From contig JBBFLK010000025.1 of the NCBI GenBank assembly GCA_037479115.1, positions 1 through 42,940 of the forward strand: a DNA stretch of 42,940 nt, given 5' to 3'. Every line of letters starts with the position of its first letter. Position 1 is the first letter of the stretch. Below the pieces are notes generated by a model. It was given only the letters and a program-made list of their open reading frames with translations, searched no databases and was not told the DNA's origin. Position numbers and translations under genes: made by a program. This document shows positions 11,027 to 21,334 of this stretch, one piece after another. This stretch comes from Anaerohalosphaeraceae bacterium. GTDB taxonomy: Bacteria; Planctomycetota; Phycisphaerae; Sedimentisphaerales; Anaerohalosphaeraceae.

Positions 11027-14000
11027 ATGAGTTTTTATTCCAGTCAGCGTCTGTTCAGCGGGGCAGCGGTCCTCGGGGTTGTGTGTCTGCTGTGTGTCGG
11101 GATATGTGCAGCCGACGTCGGGGCAGCCCTGCACGAAGGTATTGTCTTTGGGCAGGCGGGGGGACAGCCGCTGCTTCTGGATGTCTGTGTGCCGCCGGGC
11201 CAGGGACCTTTTGGGATTGTTCTGTATGTGCACGGCGGGGGCTGGAGCAGCGGCGACAAAACTCAGGACCGAGATGAACTGCTGGAGGTCTTTACGAAGG
11301 CGGGGTGGGTGTGGGTGTCGGTGGAGTATCGGCTGGCGCCTGCACATCGGTGGCCGGCGTGTCTGGAGGATGTACAGACGGCTATTCGGTGGGTGAAACA
11401 GCATGCGGCGGACTACAAGGGCGACCCCAGCCGGATTGTGCTGGCCGGATACTCCGCCGGCGGGCATCTGGCCTGTTCGGCGGCCATTTGGGCAAAGGAA
11501 GACACGAGGGTGCAGGGGGTCATCGGCCTGGCGCCGCCGGTGGATATGGTGGCCGACAACCAGCGCCGCGGCGGCCTGAGCACCTCGATGCAGAACCTGC
11601 TGGGGCTGGGGCCGGAACTGAACGAAGCATCCGCAGCGGTTTTGAAAAAGATTTCTCCGATTTGGGATGTTCAGGCGGGACTGCCGCCGTTTCTGCTGGT
11701 TCACGGCACCCGCGACCAGAGTGTCCCCTATCAGCAGTCGCTGGATTTGAAGGCGGCGCTGGAGCGCTGCGGCGTGCCGTGTGAGCTGATCACCATAGAA
11801 GGCGCCGGGCATCGGCTGACGGAATGGGAGCGGTTTGAGCCGCACTGGAAGGGAAAAATAGCCGATTGGCTCCGGAGGACCTTTGGTCCTTCTTCCTCCG
11901 GTTCCGTCCGGCGGATTGTCGTCAGTGCGGATGGAAAAGGAGATTATGCCTCCGTTCAGGCGGCGATTGATTCGATTCCGTCGAACAATGCGGAGCCGGT
12001 TGAGATTCTGATTCGGCCGGGCGTGTATCGGGAACGGATTGTCATCCCGGAAGGCAAGCGGCTGATTCGAATGAAGGGGGAGGATGCCCGCACAACGATT
12101 CTGACCTATCATTTGTATGCGGCGATGCGGGATGACAGCGGCAAAGAAATCGGCACGTTTGCGACGCCTTCGGTGACGATTCGGGCGGACGATTTTACCG
12201 CGGAGGACCTGACTTTTGAGAATACGGCCGGACCGGTGGGGCAGGCGGTTGCGCTGGCGGTCTTCGGCGACCGATGCATCTTTCGGCGGTGTCGGTTTCT
12301 GGGCTGGCAGGATACGCTGCTGGACCATCGCGGGCGGCATTATTATGAGGACTGCTACATTGCGGGGCATTGCGATTTTATCTTCGGCAGCGGCACGGCG
12401 TTTTTTGAACGATGTCATATCCATTGTTTGGAGGCCAGCTATATCACGGCCGCCTCGACGCCGCCGGAGCAGAAATGGGGCTATGTCTTCTCGAACTGCC
12501 GCATTACGGGGGACCCGGCGGGGCGGGCCAAGACCTATCTGGGACGCCCGTGGCGGGATTATGCGAGTGTGGTCTTTCTGAATACGGAGATGGCGGATGT
12601 TATCCGTCCGGAGGGCTGGCACAACTGGAATCAGCCGGCACGGGAGAAGACGGCCCGATATGCAGAGTATAACAGCCGCGGCCCCGGGGCCAATCCGACG
12701 GTGCGGGTCCCGTGGTCCCGACAGCTGACAAAGGAAGAGGCCCAACAAATTACAGTGCCTTCGGTTCTGGGCGGTCAGGACGGATGGAATCCAAAGGCGG
12801 CGGGTGTGCTGGTTGTTTCCGGTGGAGATTCTCAGGGGCTGCGGCTGTGGTACACGCGGGCGGCTCAGGAATGGACGGAGGCCCTGCCGATTGGGAACGG
12901 GCGTCTGGGGGCAATGGTTTTCGGCGGGGCGGCTCAGGAGCGGCTTCAGTTCAATGAGGATACCCTTTGGAATGGGGAACCTCATTTCTATCATCACGAG
13001 GGGGCGGTTCAATATCTGCCGCAAATCCGGCAGCTGCTGGCGGAAGGCAAACAGAAAGAAGCCGAAGAGCTGGCGGCCCGGGAGTTCATGAGTGTGCCGC
13101 TGCGGCAGAAATCGTATCAGCCGTTTGGAGATTTGTTCCTTCGTTTTGAGGGACATCAGGAGGTTTCCGATTACCAGCGGCAGCTGGATTTGGAGTCCGG
13201 CGTTGTTCGGATACAGTATCGGCTCGGGGATGTGAAATTTGAACAAACCTATTTTGCCAGTTTTCCGGACCAGGTGATTGTCGGAAAGATTTCATCCGAT
13301 CGGCCCTGGCAGGTTTCGTTTACGGCCTCTCTTCAAAGCCCGCATGAAGAGATTGCCGTCCGGCGAATCGATGACAGTCAGGTCGAGATGACCGGCCGGG
13401 TGAAAGACGGACAGCTGCGGTTTGCGGCACGGCTTCGCATCTGGACCGAAGCCGGAACGGTCAGGGTTCAGGAGGACGGGACAATTGCGGTGGAGCGGGC
13501 GGATGCGGCTTTTTTTGTGCTGACCGGCTTTACGAGTTTCAGGAACTTTCAGGATATCAGCGGCGACCCTTCGGCCAAGTGTGCCCAGACCCTGGAGAAA
13601 GTTGCCGGCAGAACGTATGCAGAACTTTTGACGACCCATCGAGCGGATTATCGGAATCTTTTCGGTCGGGTTCGTCTGGATTTGGGGCAGACGGCAGCGT
13701 CGGAACGGCCGACGGATGAGCGGCTCAAAGACCCGTCTGCCGACCCGGCCCTGGCAGCGCTGTATTTTCAGTACGGGCGGTATCTTCTGATTTCCAGCTC
13801 TCGTCCCTCAAGCCAGCCGGCCAATCTGCAGGGTCTGTGGAATGACCGGCTGAACCCGCCGTGGGGCAGCAAGTATACGGTGAATATCAACACGGAGATG
13901 AATTACTGGCCGGCCGAAGTCTGTAATCTGTCCGAGTGTCATCAGCCGCTGTTTGATTTGATTGCGGATTGTGCGGTCAGCGGGCGCAAAACCGCTCAGG

Positions 14001-15082
14001 CCCATTACGGGGCCCGCGGATGGGTGCTGCACCACAACACGGATTTGTGGCGGGGAACGGCGCCTATCAATGCCGCCGACCACGGAATCTGGGTGACGGG
14101 CGGGGCGTGGCTGTGTCATCATTTGTGGGAACATTATTTGTTTACCCAGGATGAGCGGTTTCTGGAGAAGCGGGCCTATCCGCTGATGAAAGAGGCCTGT
14201 CTGTTTTTTGTCGATTTTCTGACGGAGGACCCGAAAACGGGCTGGCTGATCAGCACGCCGTCCAATTCTCCGGAACACGGAGGGCTTGTGGCCGGCCCGA
14301 CGATGGACCATCAGATTATCCGCTCGCTGTTTGAAGCGACGATTCAGGCGGCCCGAATCTTAAAGAAAGATGAGGAGTTTGCTGCTCAATTAACGCAATT
14401 GAAAGGCAAAATTGCTCCCAATCAGATTGGCCAATACGGTCAGCTTCAGGAGTGGCTGGAGGATAAAGACAAGCCCGAGGATACCCACCGGCATTGTTCG
14501 CATTTGTGGGGTGTTTACCCCGGCCGGGATATTACCCCGCAGCAGCCCGAACTGTTTCAGGCAGCGCGGGTATCTCTTCAGGGACGGGGAGACGGGGGGA
14601 CCGGCTGGGCGAAGGCCTGGAAGATGAATCTGTGGGCGCGGTTTGGAGACGGCCGGCGGGCGCATCGGCTTTTGCTTGATTCCCTGAAAGCCAATACCTA
14701 TGCGAACCTGTTCAGTGCGCATCCGCCGTTTCAGATTGACGGCAACTTCGGCGGCACAGCGGCGATTGCCGAGATGCTGCTTCAGAGCCATCTGGACCGA
14801 ATTGACCTGCTGCCGGCCCTGCCGAGCGCCTGGCCGAGCGGTTCCGTTTCGGGCCTGCGGGCACGCGGCGGCTATGAGGTTGATATCGAATGGGAAAATG
14901 GCCGGCTCAAACAGGCTCGGATTCGCCCCTCCAGGGCGGGGGTTTGCCGAGTCAGGACGTCGGTGCCTGTGGAAATTGTCTCGGGCTTTCAGCGGGTTGA
15001 ATTTCGCAAGCCCCGGGAGGAGATTGCGGAATTTGAGGTGCAGCCGGCACGCATTTATACCCTGACTGCCGGCGGGGATTAA
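11027..15082 (+). CDS. secreted three-enzyme fusion: alpha/beta-hydrolase esterase, pectinesterase (CE8) and GH95
   Basis: A 1351-residue exported protein with a signal peptide (residues 1 to about 30). Domain 1 (about 35-290) is an alpha/beta-hydrolase esterase with oxyanion block HGGGW (69-73), nucleophile S143 in GYSAGG, and likely D230 and H262, so it may remove acetyl or feruloyl groups. Domain 2 (about 298-590) is a CE8 pectin methylesterase: GQAVAL, D429 in QDTL, D450 in DFIFG, and R507 in LGRPW; the 21-residue gap between the two Asp equals that of Erwinia PemA (D178/D199). Domain 3 (about 605-1345) is GH95 (alpha-fucosidase or alpha-galactosidase type) with NINTEMNYW (953-961), E1083 in SNSPEHG and D1238 in IDGNFGG. 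The start at 11027 is set by the signal peptide. All three sites look intact. Confidence 0.93.
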   Translation: MSFYSSQRLFSGAAVLGVVCLLCVGICAADVGAALHEGIVFGQAGGQPLLLDVCVPPGQGPFGIVLYVHGGGWSSGDKTQDRDELLEVFTKAGWVWVSVEYRLAPAHRWPACLEDVQTAIRWVKQHAADYKGDPSRIVLAGYSAGGHLACSAAIWAKEDTRVQGVIGLAPPVDMVADNQRRGGLSTSMQNLLGLGPELNEASAAVLKKISPIWDVQAGLPPFLLVHGTRDQSVPYQQSLDLKAALERCGVPCELITIEGAGHRLTEWERFEPHWKGKIADWLRRTFGPSSSGSVRRIVVSADGKGDYASVQAAIDSIPSNNAEPVEILIRPGVYRERIVIPEGKRLIRMKGEDARTTILTYHLYAAMRDDSGKEIGTFATPSVTIRADDFTAEDLTFENTAGPVGQAVALAVFGDRCIFRRCRFLGWQDTLLDHRGRHYYEDCYIAGHCDFIFGSGTAFFERCHIHCLEASYITAASTPPEQKWGYVFSNCRITGDPAGRAKTYLGRPWRDYASVVFLNTEMADVIRPEGWHNWNQPAREKTARYAEYNSRGPGANPTVRVPWSRQLTKEEAQQITVPSVLGGQDGWNPKAAGVLVVSGGDSQGLRLWYTRAAQEWTEALPIGNGRLGAMVFGGAAQERLQFNEDTLWNGEPHFYHHEGAVQYLPQIRQLLAEGKQKEAEELAAREFMSVPLRQKSYQPFGDLFLRFEGHQEVSDYQRQLDLESGVVRIQYRLGDVKFEQTYFASFPDQVIVGKISSDRPWQVSFTASLQSPHEEIAVRRIDDSQVEMTGRVKDGQLRFAARLRIWTEAGTVRVQEDGTIAVERADAAFFVLTGFTSFRNFQDISGDPSAKCAQTLEKVAGRTYAELLTTHRADYRNLFGRVRLDLGQTAASERPTDERLKDPSADPALAALYFQYGRYLLISSSRPSSQPANLQGLWNDRLNPPWGSKYTVNINTEMNYWPAEVCNLSECHQPLFDLIADCAVSGRKTAQAHYGARGWVLHHNTDLWRGTAPINAADHGIWVTGGAWLCHHLWEHYLFTQDERFLEKRAYPLMKEACLFFVDFLTEDPKTGWLISTPSNSPEHGGLVAGPTMDHQIIRSLFEATIQAARILKKDEEFAAQLTQLKGKIAPNQIGQYGQLQEWLEDKDKPEDTHRHCSHLWGVYPGRDITPQQPELFQAARVSLQGRGDGGTGWAKAWKMNLWARFGDGRRAHRLLLDSLKANTYANLFSAHPPFQIDGNFGGTAAIAEMLLQSHLDRIDLLPALPSAWPSGSVSGLRARGGYEVDIEWENGRLKQARIRPSRAGVCRVRTSVPVEIVSGFQRVEFRKPREEIAEFEVQPARIYTLTAGGD

Positions 15083-15126
15083 ACCAGAAAATCGAAAAAA
15101 TGTTTCTTATCGAAAGGATTTATGCG

Positions 15127-17622
15127 ATGAAGCGGAATCTGCGTTGGACCTGGGAACGGTTTCTTTTCACGATTTTGGCGGTCTGCTGGGTTTGCGGCTG
15201 TCCGGCCCGGGCCCTGACAGAGGAGGAGGGCTGGCAAAGTGTGCCGGAAATTCTGGCCCGCATTCAGCCGCCGACCTTTCCCGAACGGGATTTTCTGATT
15301 ACGGATTACGGGGCGGTCGGCGACGGAAAAACGGTTTGTACGGAGGCCTTCCGCAAGGCGATAGCGGCCTGTCATCAGGCCGGAGGCGGCCGCGTTGTTG
15401 TGCCGCAGGGGACCTTTCTGACCGGGCCGATTCATCTCAAAAGCGGGGTTAATCTGCATCTGAAAGAAGGGGCGGTTGTCCGGTTCTCCAACAATCCGGC
15501 GGATTACCTTCCGGTGGTGTTTACCCGGTTTGAGGGTACGGAGTGTATGAATTATTCGCCCCTGATTTATGCCTTCGAGCAGGAAAATATAGCGATTACC
15601 GGCAGCGGGGTTCTGGACGGCAGCGCCGATGAAAAGAACTGGTGGCCTTGGAAGACGACGCAGAAGGCGGATGTGCAGAAACTGGTCAAACAGGGAGAAC
15701 AGGGAGTTCCCGTGGCCGAGCGGGTGTACGGCGAGGGGCATTATCTGCGTCCGAATATGATTCAGCCGTATCGCTGCAAAAATATTCTGATTGAAGGGGT
15801 CACGATTCGCAACAGTCCGATGTGGCATATTCATCCGGTGCTCAGTCAGAATATCACCGTGCGGAATGTGAAGGTCATCGGGCACGGTCCGAACAACGAT
15901 GGCTGCAATCCGGAATCCTGCCGGGATGTGCTGATTGAGGGCTGTTATTTTGACACCGGCGACGACTGCATTGCGATTAAATCCGGCCGCAACAATGACG
16001 GCCGCCGTGTGAATGTGCCGTCGGAAAACATCATTGTCCGCAACTGCACCATGAAAGACGGACACGGCGGAGTGGTGCTGGGCAGCGAGATTTCCGGCAG
16101 CGTTCGGAACGTCTTTGTCGAGGAATGTCTGATGGACAGCCCCAATCTGGACCGCGGCCTTCGCTTCAAAACCAATTCCGTGCGCGGCGGGGTGATTGAG
16201 CGGATTTTCATGCGGAATGTGGAGATCAGACAGGTTCGGGAGGCGGCGCTGAAGATTGACTTTTATTATGAAGAGGGAGACAGCGGGCCGTTCAAGCCGA
16301 TTGTCCGCGATATTTTTATGACCAACGTGGTCTGCCGCAAGAGCAAGTACCCCTGGCACATCCGCGGCTATCCGCACAGTCCGATTCAAAATGTGGTGCT
16401 CAGGGGCTGTGTGTTTGAGAACATGGAAAAAGAGGGTGTGGCGGAGGCGGTCGAGTCGTTTCTGGTTCTGCCCAAGGACAATCCGACGGCCTCGGTGCTG
16501 CGGTGGTCGGAACGGATGATTCGCTCGGAGATGGAGCGGAATCCGCAGTCCTGGATGATTGATTTTTCGCCCAAACCGCGGTGGAAGTACCCGAACGGGC
16601 TGATGATGAAGGCCATCTGGACGGCGGGGATTCTCTATGACAAGCCGGAGTATCTGGAGTACGTCAAGAGTTATTACGATACGCTGATTACCGAGGACGG
16701 GCAGATTCTGACTTATGATGCGGCCACCTACAATATCGACAACATCAACCCCGGCAAAACGCTGATTGATTTGTATTTGAAATATCCGCAGGCCAAATAC
16801 CGCAAGGCGATTGAGGCTCTGCGGGAGCAGATGCGAACGCACCCCCGGACTTCGGAGGGCGGCTTCTGGCATAAGAAGATATACCCGCACCAGATGTGGC
16901 TGGACGGGCTGTATATGGGGGCGGCGTTTCTGGCTCAGTATGCGGCGGCCTTTGAGGAAAAGCCGCTGTTTGATGATGTGGCGCTGCAGTTTATTCTGAT
17001 GGAAAAGCACTCGCGGGATGCGGCGACGGGGCTTCTGTATCACGGCTGGGATGAATCCCGCACGCAGAAGTGGGCGGACCCGGCGACCGGCCGGTCGCCG
17101 CATTTCTGGGGCCGGGCGATGGGCTGGTACGCCATGGCCCTGATTGATACCCTGGACTACTTCCCGCCGGACCATCCGCAGCAGAAGGAACTGGTCGGCA
17201 TCCTGAACCGGCTGATGGAAGCGCTGATTAAGGTTCAGGACCCCAAGACCGGAGTCTGGTATCAGATTGTTAATCTGCCGAATGAAAAGGGCAATTATCT
17301 GGAGTCGTCCTGCTCGGCGATGTTTGTCTATACGATGCTCAAGGGAATTCGCAGGGGATATTTGCCTTCGAGCATGACGGCGGCCGCCGAAAAGGGGTAT
17401 GCCGGCATTCTGAAAGAGTTTGTGGAGATTGATGCCAACGGACAGGTTCATTACACCAAGGGCTGTTCGGTGGCGGGGCTGGGGGGCAATCCGTATCGGG
17501 ACGGCTCGTTTGCGTATTACATCAGCGAACCGATTCGAAACAATGACCCCAAGGCCGTCGGGCCGTTTATTCTGGCTTCCCTCGAGATGGAAATAAAAGC
17601 AGGTCTGATTGCTCCCAAATAA
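15127..17622 (+). CDS. secreted GH28 polygalacturonase fused to GH105 unsaturated galacturonyl hydrolase
   Basis: An 831-residue exported fusion. After a signal peptide (about 1-30), residues 45-450 are a right-handed beta-helix GH28 with all catalytic blocks: D258 in NNDGCNPES, D279/D280 in TGDDCIAIKSG, H313 in GHGG, and RFKTN. Residues about 455-831 form an (alpha/alpha)6 GH105 domain, which hydrates the unsaturated uronic acid at the non-reducing end of lyase products; D593 in MWLDGLYMG matches the catalytic Asp of YteR, and HGWDE and FWGRAMGWYAMAL are typical. The start ATG at 15127 has AAAGGA ten bases upstream. It lies 44 bases after the triple fusion and so is probably in the same operon. 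The fusion couples hydrolytic and post-lyase steps. Confidence 0.94.
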   Translation: MKRNLRWTWERFLFTILAVCWVCGCPARALTEEEGWQSVPEILARIQPPTFPERDFLITDYGAVGDGKTVCTEAFRKAIAACHQAGGGRVVVPQGTFLTGPIHLKSGVNLHLKEGAVVRFSNNPADYLPVVFTRFEGTECMNYSPLIYAFEQENIAITGSGVLDGSADEKNWWPWKTTQKADVQKLVKQGEQGVPVAERVYGEGHYLRPNMIQPYRCKNILIEGVTIRNSPMWHIHPVLSQNITVRNVKVIGHGPNNDGCNPESCRDVLIEGCYFDTGDDCIAIKSGRNNDGRRVNVPSENIIVRNCTMKDGHGGVVLGSEISGSVRNVFVEECLMDSPNLDRGLRFKTNSVRGGVIERIFMRNVEIRQVREAALKIDFYYEEGDSGPFKPIVRDIFMTNVVCRKSKYPWHIRGYPHSPIQNVVLRGCVFENMEKEGVAEAVESFLVLPKDNPTASVLRWSERMIRSEMERNPQSWMIDFSPKPRWKYPNGLMMKAIWTAGILYDKPEYLEYVKSYYDTLITEDGQILTYDAATYNIDNINPGKTLIDLYLKYPQAKYRKAIEALREQMRTHPRTSEGGFWHKKIYPHQMWLDGLYMGAAFLAQYAAAFEEKPLFDDVALQFILMEKHSRDAATGLLYHGWDESRTQKWADPATGRSPHFWGRAMGWYAMALIDTLDYFPPDHPQQKELVGILNRLMEALIKVQDPKTGVWYQIVNLPNEKGNYLESSCSAMFVYTMLKGIRRGYLPSSMTAAAEKGYAGILKEFVEIDANGQVHYTKGCSVAGLGGNPYRDGSFAYYISEPIRNNDPKAVGPFILASLEMEIKAGLIAPK

Positions 17623-17638
17623 ACAGAACGGGTTTTCT

Positions 17639-20600
17639 ATGGACATGTTCGGATTCCCGGACGGTTTGCGGTTCCGCCGAATCGCACTGGTTCTGGTTTT
17701 GCTGGCGGCCGGCGCCGCCCGGAAAACATCCGGGGCGGCGTACAATCCGCCCGAACGGATTCTGACCGAACGTCCGACGATGGAGGGCCGCACAGCCCGG
17801 CCGCTTCGATACCATCCGGAGGGCCGCGATTTTGTGATGGAAAACGGCCTGGAGTTTTTCAATCGTCCTTTGTACGGCGGCAATACGGCTTTTCGGGCGG
17901 ATGCGGGGGACAAGCCGGAGATTTCGCTGTATCTGCCCGGCCATGGGGGAAATGTCCGATTTGGAATCCGCACAAAAGACGGCACTCGCTGTCTGAATGA
18001 GGCCCGGCGAATTGTCAGCCGATACCGGGCCGGTTCCATGGTCTATGAAATCGAAGACCCGCTGCTGCCAAACGGTTCTCTGGTTTTGACCGTGCTGGCC
18101 CTTTATGAAAAGGAAGGGATTTTGGTCAAGGCGGAATTGCAGGCGGAAGCGGAACCCTGCGAATGGCTGGCGGCTGCCGGCGGAGCAAGCGGTAGGCGCG
18201 GGCGACGCGGCGGGGATATCGGCTGTGAAACGGAGCCGGTGTCGGAATTTTTCCGGTTTCGTCCGGAGTTCTGCAAAGGGAATACTTTTTCGATTCAGGA
18301 GAACATGTTTGTTCTGGATAGCCGGCTCGGTAGGCTGGCTGGGTTTTTCCCGTCTGGAGCCAAAGTTCAGACGGCGGACGGCCGGCGATGGGACAAGCTG
18401 GAGGAATTAGCGGCCTCCGAAGGCGGGGCCTCTGAGACGCCTGTAGTTTTTGCGGCGGTTCCCCTTCAGAAGGATAAACCTGCCTATTTCCTGTTCTATC
18501 GACTTGGGTCCGATGAGCAGGCGGAGTTTGACGGAAATTTTGAATCGCTCTTTGAGCGAACCGAGCAGCACCGAAGGCGGATTGCCGGTCAGGTGCTGGC
18601 GGATACGCCGGATTCCTTTCTGAATGCGGCGGTAGCGGCCCTTTGCGCGGCCGCGGACGGCATTTGGGATGAGCCGCAGGGCACGGTGATGCACGGTGCG
18701 GCGGCCTGGCGGACGGCTCTGGCGGGCTGGCGGGGGGCCTATGCCAACGATGCCCTCGGCTGGCACGACCGGGCCAGGCGGTATCTGCGATACTGGGCCC
18801 AGAGGCAGAATCTTCAGGAGGCAGCGGCGGAACCCGGACCTGACCCGGCCTCCCATTTGTCCCGCAGTCATCCGGCCAAACAGAGCCGCGGCGACATCGG
18901 CGGCCGGCACTACGATATGAATCTGGTTTATGTGGACGCCCTGTTTCGGCATCTGATGTGGACGGGGGATTGGGCGCTGGCGGAGGAACTCTGGCCGGTG
19001 CTCGAGCGGCATTTTGAGTGGGAGCGTCGGCTGTTTCGCCGACCGTTCGGGCCGGAGCGTCTTCCGCTCTATGAGGCCTATGCGGCCATCTGGGCCAGCG
19101 ATGATTTGCAGTACAGCGGCGGAGGGGTCACGCACGCCTCCGCTTACAACTATTATCACAATCAGCTGGCGGCGCAGCTGGCCCGACGGCTGGGCAAGTC
19201 TCCCCGACCTTATGAACGGGAGGCCGAACAGATTCTCAAGGCCATGCGGAAGTATTTGTGGCTGCCGGAGGACGGCTGGTATGCCGAATGGAAGGACTGG
19301 CTGGGCCTTCAGCAGACGCACCCGAGCGCGGCGCTGTGGACGTTTTACCATACGATAGACTGCGGGGCGGCGGACCCAATGCAGGCCTGGCAGATGAGCC
19401 GTTTTGTAGATACGCAAATTGCGCATATTCCCATCCACGGCCCCCAGATTCCCGAAGGCCTCTACTATACGCTGCCCACGACAAACTGGATGCCTTATAC
19501 CTGGTCCACCAACAATGTGGTGATGGCGGAAACGGCGCATACCGCCCTGGCCTACTGGCAGCTCGGAAGGCCGGAGAAGGCCTTTTCCCTGCTGAAGGGG
19601 TGCATCCTCGACAGTATGTATATGGGGCTCTGTCCCGGCAATCTGGGAATGACAACCTATTTTGATATGGCCCGGGGGGAAGCGCAGAGGGATTTCGGCG
19701 ATGCCGTGGGGATTGTCAGCCGGGCGGTTATCGAGGGTCTGTTCGGCATTCGTCCGGATGCGCTCCAGGGACGGCTGGTTATTTGTCCGGGGTTTCCGGC
19801 AGAGTGGGAATGGGCCCGGCTGCGGCATCCGGATATCGTATTTGCCTATCAGCGAAAGGATTTAGTCGAGACCTTCAGCATCCGTCCGCTGTTTTCCCGT
19901 CCGCTCAATCTGATTCTGCGAATACCAGCCCGAGGCACAGATGTGGAACGGGTCTCCGTAAACGGCCGCTCGGCCTTCTGGAGGGTTCTGGATGGGTCTG
20001 TGGGGACGGCGAGAATAGAAATTACTCCGCGTTTGGCGGATGCGTATGAGGTGCAGGTTGTTTGGAAGGGACCGGCACCGGCGCGGGCACAGACGGCTCC
20101 CGTTGCTGCGCAGGGGGAGGAATGGACGGCGAAAATTGACTCGGCGAGATTTCAAAAGGTTTTCGACCCGCAGGGGGCCCTGGACAAAATCCGGGTTCGG
20201 GGAGCATTTCTGGAGGGTCGAACGGCCGGAAAAGAAGGCCATCGGACGGTTTTTGCGGAAGTGCAGCACGGCCGTATGAAGTGGCTGGAACCGCTTGCTT
20301 TTGAAGTGCGGCCGCCTGTGGAGATTATTCCTTCCGTCAGTCAGGAGCCCAAGAGCATTCGGTTTCGAATTCGGAACAATACGGGCTATGTTTTCAGTGA
20401 GGCAGCGGTAACAGTGGGCACCTGGCACAGGGAGCAGCCGCTTTGGGTGCCGGCTTACGGGCTGTCGGAGGAGATTGTCCTGTCCGGTGAGGAAGTGCCG
20501 CTGATGCCGGGGTCAAATCGGGTTTGCGGGAAGTTTTCCGAGGGCCGTCGGGCCGAAGGCCTGGTGGTCAATTGGAAAATACCGCTTCGGCCGAAGGAGC

Positions 20601-21316
20601 GGATGGAGCCGGTGGTGTTGAAGGCGTTTTTCAATGACCGGCTCAGCCGCATTTTCCAGAATGAGTATCTCCGTCCGCGTTCCCCGTTCTGTTCGCTGTC
20701 GATTCCCAAACAGGGCATCGGCAGCTGGTGTGATTTTGCCAAAACCTTTGAGGTGGACGACAGCGGTCTGCGGCGCTGCGTGCAGGAGCAGGGCGGATTC
20801 TATCGACTGCCCCAGGGCATCGTGTTTGAATGGCCCGCCGACCCGCAGGACAAGAATATCATTTTTGTTTCCCGATGGGAGAATTACCCGAATGAAATCA
20901 CGATTCCTTTATCCGGACAGGCAAAACATCTGTATCTGGTGATGGCTGGTTCCACGAACTCGATGCAGAGCCGCATCGACAACGGGGAGGTGCTTGTGAC
21001 CTACGCAGACGGCAGGCAGGAACGGCTGGCCCTGCACAATCCGACAACCTGGTGGCCGATTGACCAGGATTATTTTCTGGATGACTACGGTTTTCGCAGA
21101 CCCGAGCCGATTCCGCCTCGTGTGTATCTCCGAAGCGGACAAACGGCCGTTTATGATGCGGCGGAATTCAAAGGCAAAGGCGGGACGGTTCCCGGCGGAG
21201 CCGCGACGGTTTTGGATATCCCGCTGGAGCCGGCCAAACCCCTTCAATCTTTGACTGTGCGGGCTTTGGCGAATGAGGTGATTATCGGGTTGATGGCCGC
21301 GGTGCTGGTATACTGA
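17639..21316 (+). CDS. large secreted DUF4450 protein, putative six-hairpin glycosidase
   Basis: A 1225-residue exported protein. A signal peptide is present (hydrophobic run RIALVLVLLAAGAA). The middle (about 330-760) matches DUF4450 proteins of pectin loci, with MHGAAAWRTALAGWRGAYANDALGWHDRARRY, HYDMNLVYVDALF, YAAIWASDDLQYSGGGVTHASAYNYY and TTNWMPYTWSTNNVVMAETAHTALAYW (cited here in part). The pattern suggests an (alpha/alpha)6 toroid like GH65/GH95/GH78. The N-terminal part resembles a beta-sandwich and the last ~450 residues hold beta-rich modules I cannot name. ATG 17639 is chosen over TTG 17609, which would overlap the upstream gene. Function is not established; context suggests an exo-acting rhamnogalacturonan side-chain hydrolase. 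Confidence 0.85.
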   Translation: MDMFGFPDGLRFRRIALVLVLLAAGAARKTSGAAYNPPERILTERPTMEGRTARPLRYHPEGRDFVMENGLEFFNRPLYGGNTAFRADAGDKPEISLYLPGHGGNVRFGIRTKDGTRCLNEARRIVSRYRAGSMVYEIEDPLLPNGSLVLTVLALYEKEGILVKAELQAEAEPCEWLAAAGGASGRRGRRGGDIGCETEPVSEFFRFRPEFCKGNTFSIQENMFVLDSRLGRLAGFFPSGAKVQTADGRRWDKLEELAASEGGASETPVVFAAVPLQKDKPAYFLFYRLGSDEQAEFDGNFESLFERTEQHRRRIAGQVLADTPDSFLNAAVAALCAAADGIWDEPQGTVMHGAAAWRTALAGWRGAYANDALGWHDRARRYLRYWAQRQNLQEAAAEPGPDPASHLSRSHPAKQSRGDIGGRHYDMNLVYVDALFRHLMWTGDWALAEELWPVLERHFEWERRLFRRPFGPERLPLYEAYAAIWASDDLQYSGGGVTHASAYNYYHNQLAAQLARRLGKSPRPYEREAEQILKAMRKYLWLPEDGWYAEWKDWLGLQQTHPSAALWTFYHTIDCGAADPMQAWQMSRFVDTQIAHIPIHGPQIPEGLYYTLPTTNWMPYTWSTNNVVMAETAHTALAYWQLGRPEKAFSLLKGCILDSMYMGLCPGNLGMTTYFDMARGEAQRDFGDAVGIVSRAVIEGLFGIRPDALQGRLVICPGFPAEWEWARLRHPDIVFAYQRKDLVETFSIRPLFSRPLNLILRIPARGTDVERVSVNGRSAFWRVLDGSVGTARIEITPRLADAYEVQVVWKGPAPARAQTAPVAAQGEEWTAKIDSARFQKVFDPQGALDKIRVRGAFLEGRTAGKEGHRTVFAEVQHGRMKWLEPLAFEVRPPVEIIPSVSQEPKSIRFRIRNNTGYVFSEAAVTVGTWHREQPLWVPAYGLSEEIVLSGEEVPLMPGSNRVCGKFSEGRRAEGLVVNWKIPLRPKERMEPVVLKAFFNDRLSRIFQNEYLRPRSPFCSLSIPKQGIGSWCDFAKTFEVDDSGLRRCVQEQGGFYRLPQGIVFEWPADPQDKNIIFVSRWENYPNEITIPLSGQAKHLYLVMAGSTNSMQSRIDNGEVLVTYADGRQERLALHNPTTWWPIDQDYFLDDYGFRRPEPIPPRVYLRSGQTAVYDAAEFKGKGGTVPGGAATVLDIPLEPAKPLQSLTVRALANEVIIGLMAAVLVY

Positions 21317-21334
21317 ACTCGGAAAGGAGTACAT

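Noticed and set aside
10799-13246. Minus-strand open frame opposite the triple fusion
   Set aside because: No family motif, no ribosome site, and biased composition; it mirrors the esterase/pectinesterase codons.
15079-18039. Very long open frame on the minus strand (about 986 codons)
   Set aside because: It lies opposite the GH28-GH105 and DUF4450 genes, whose motifs are clear; the reverse-strand protein is rich in Arg/Pro/His and has no domain, as expected of an antisense shadow in GC-rich DNA.
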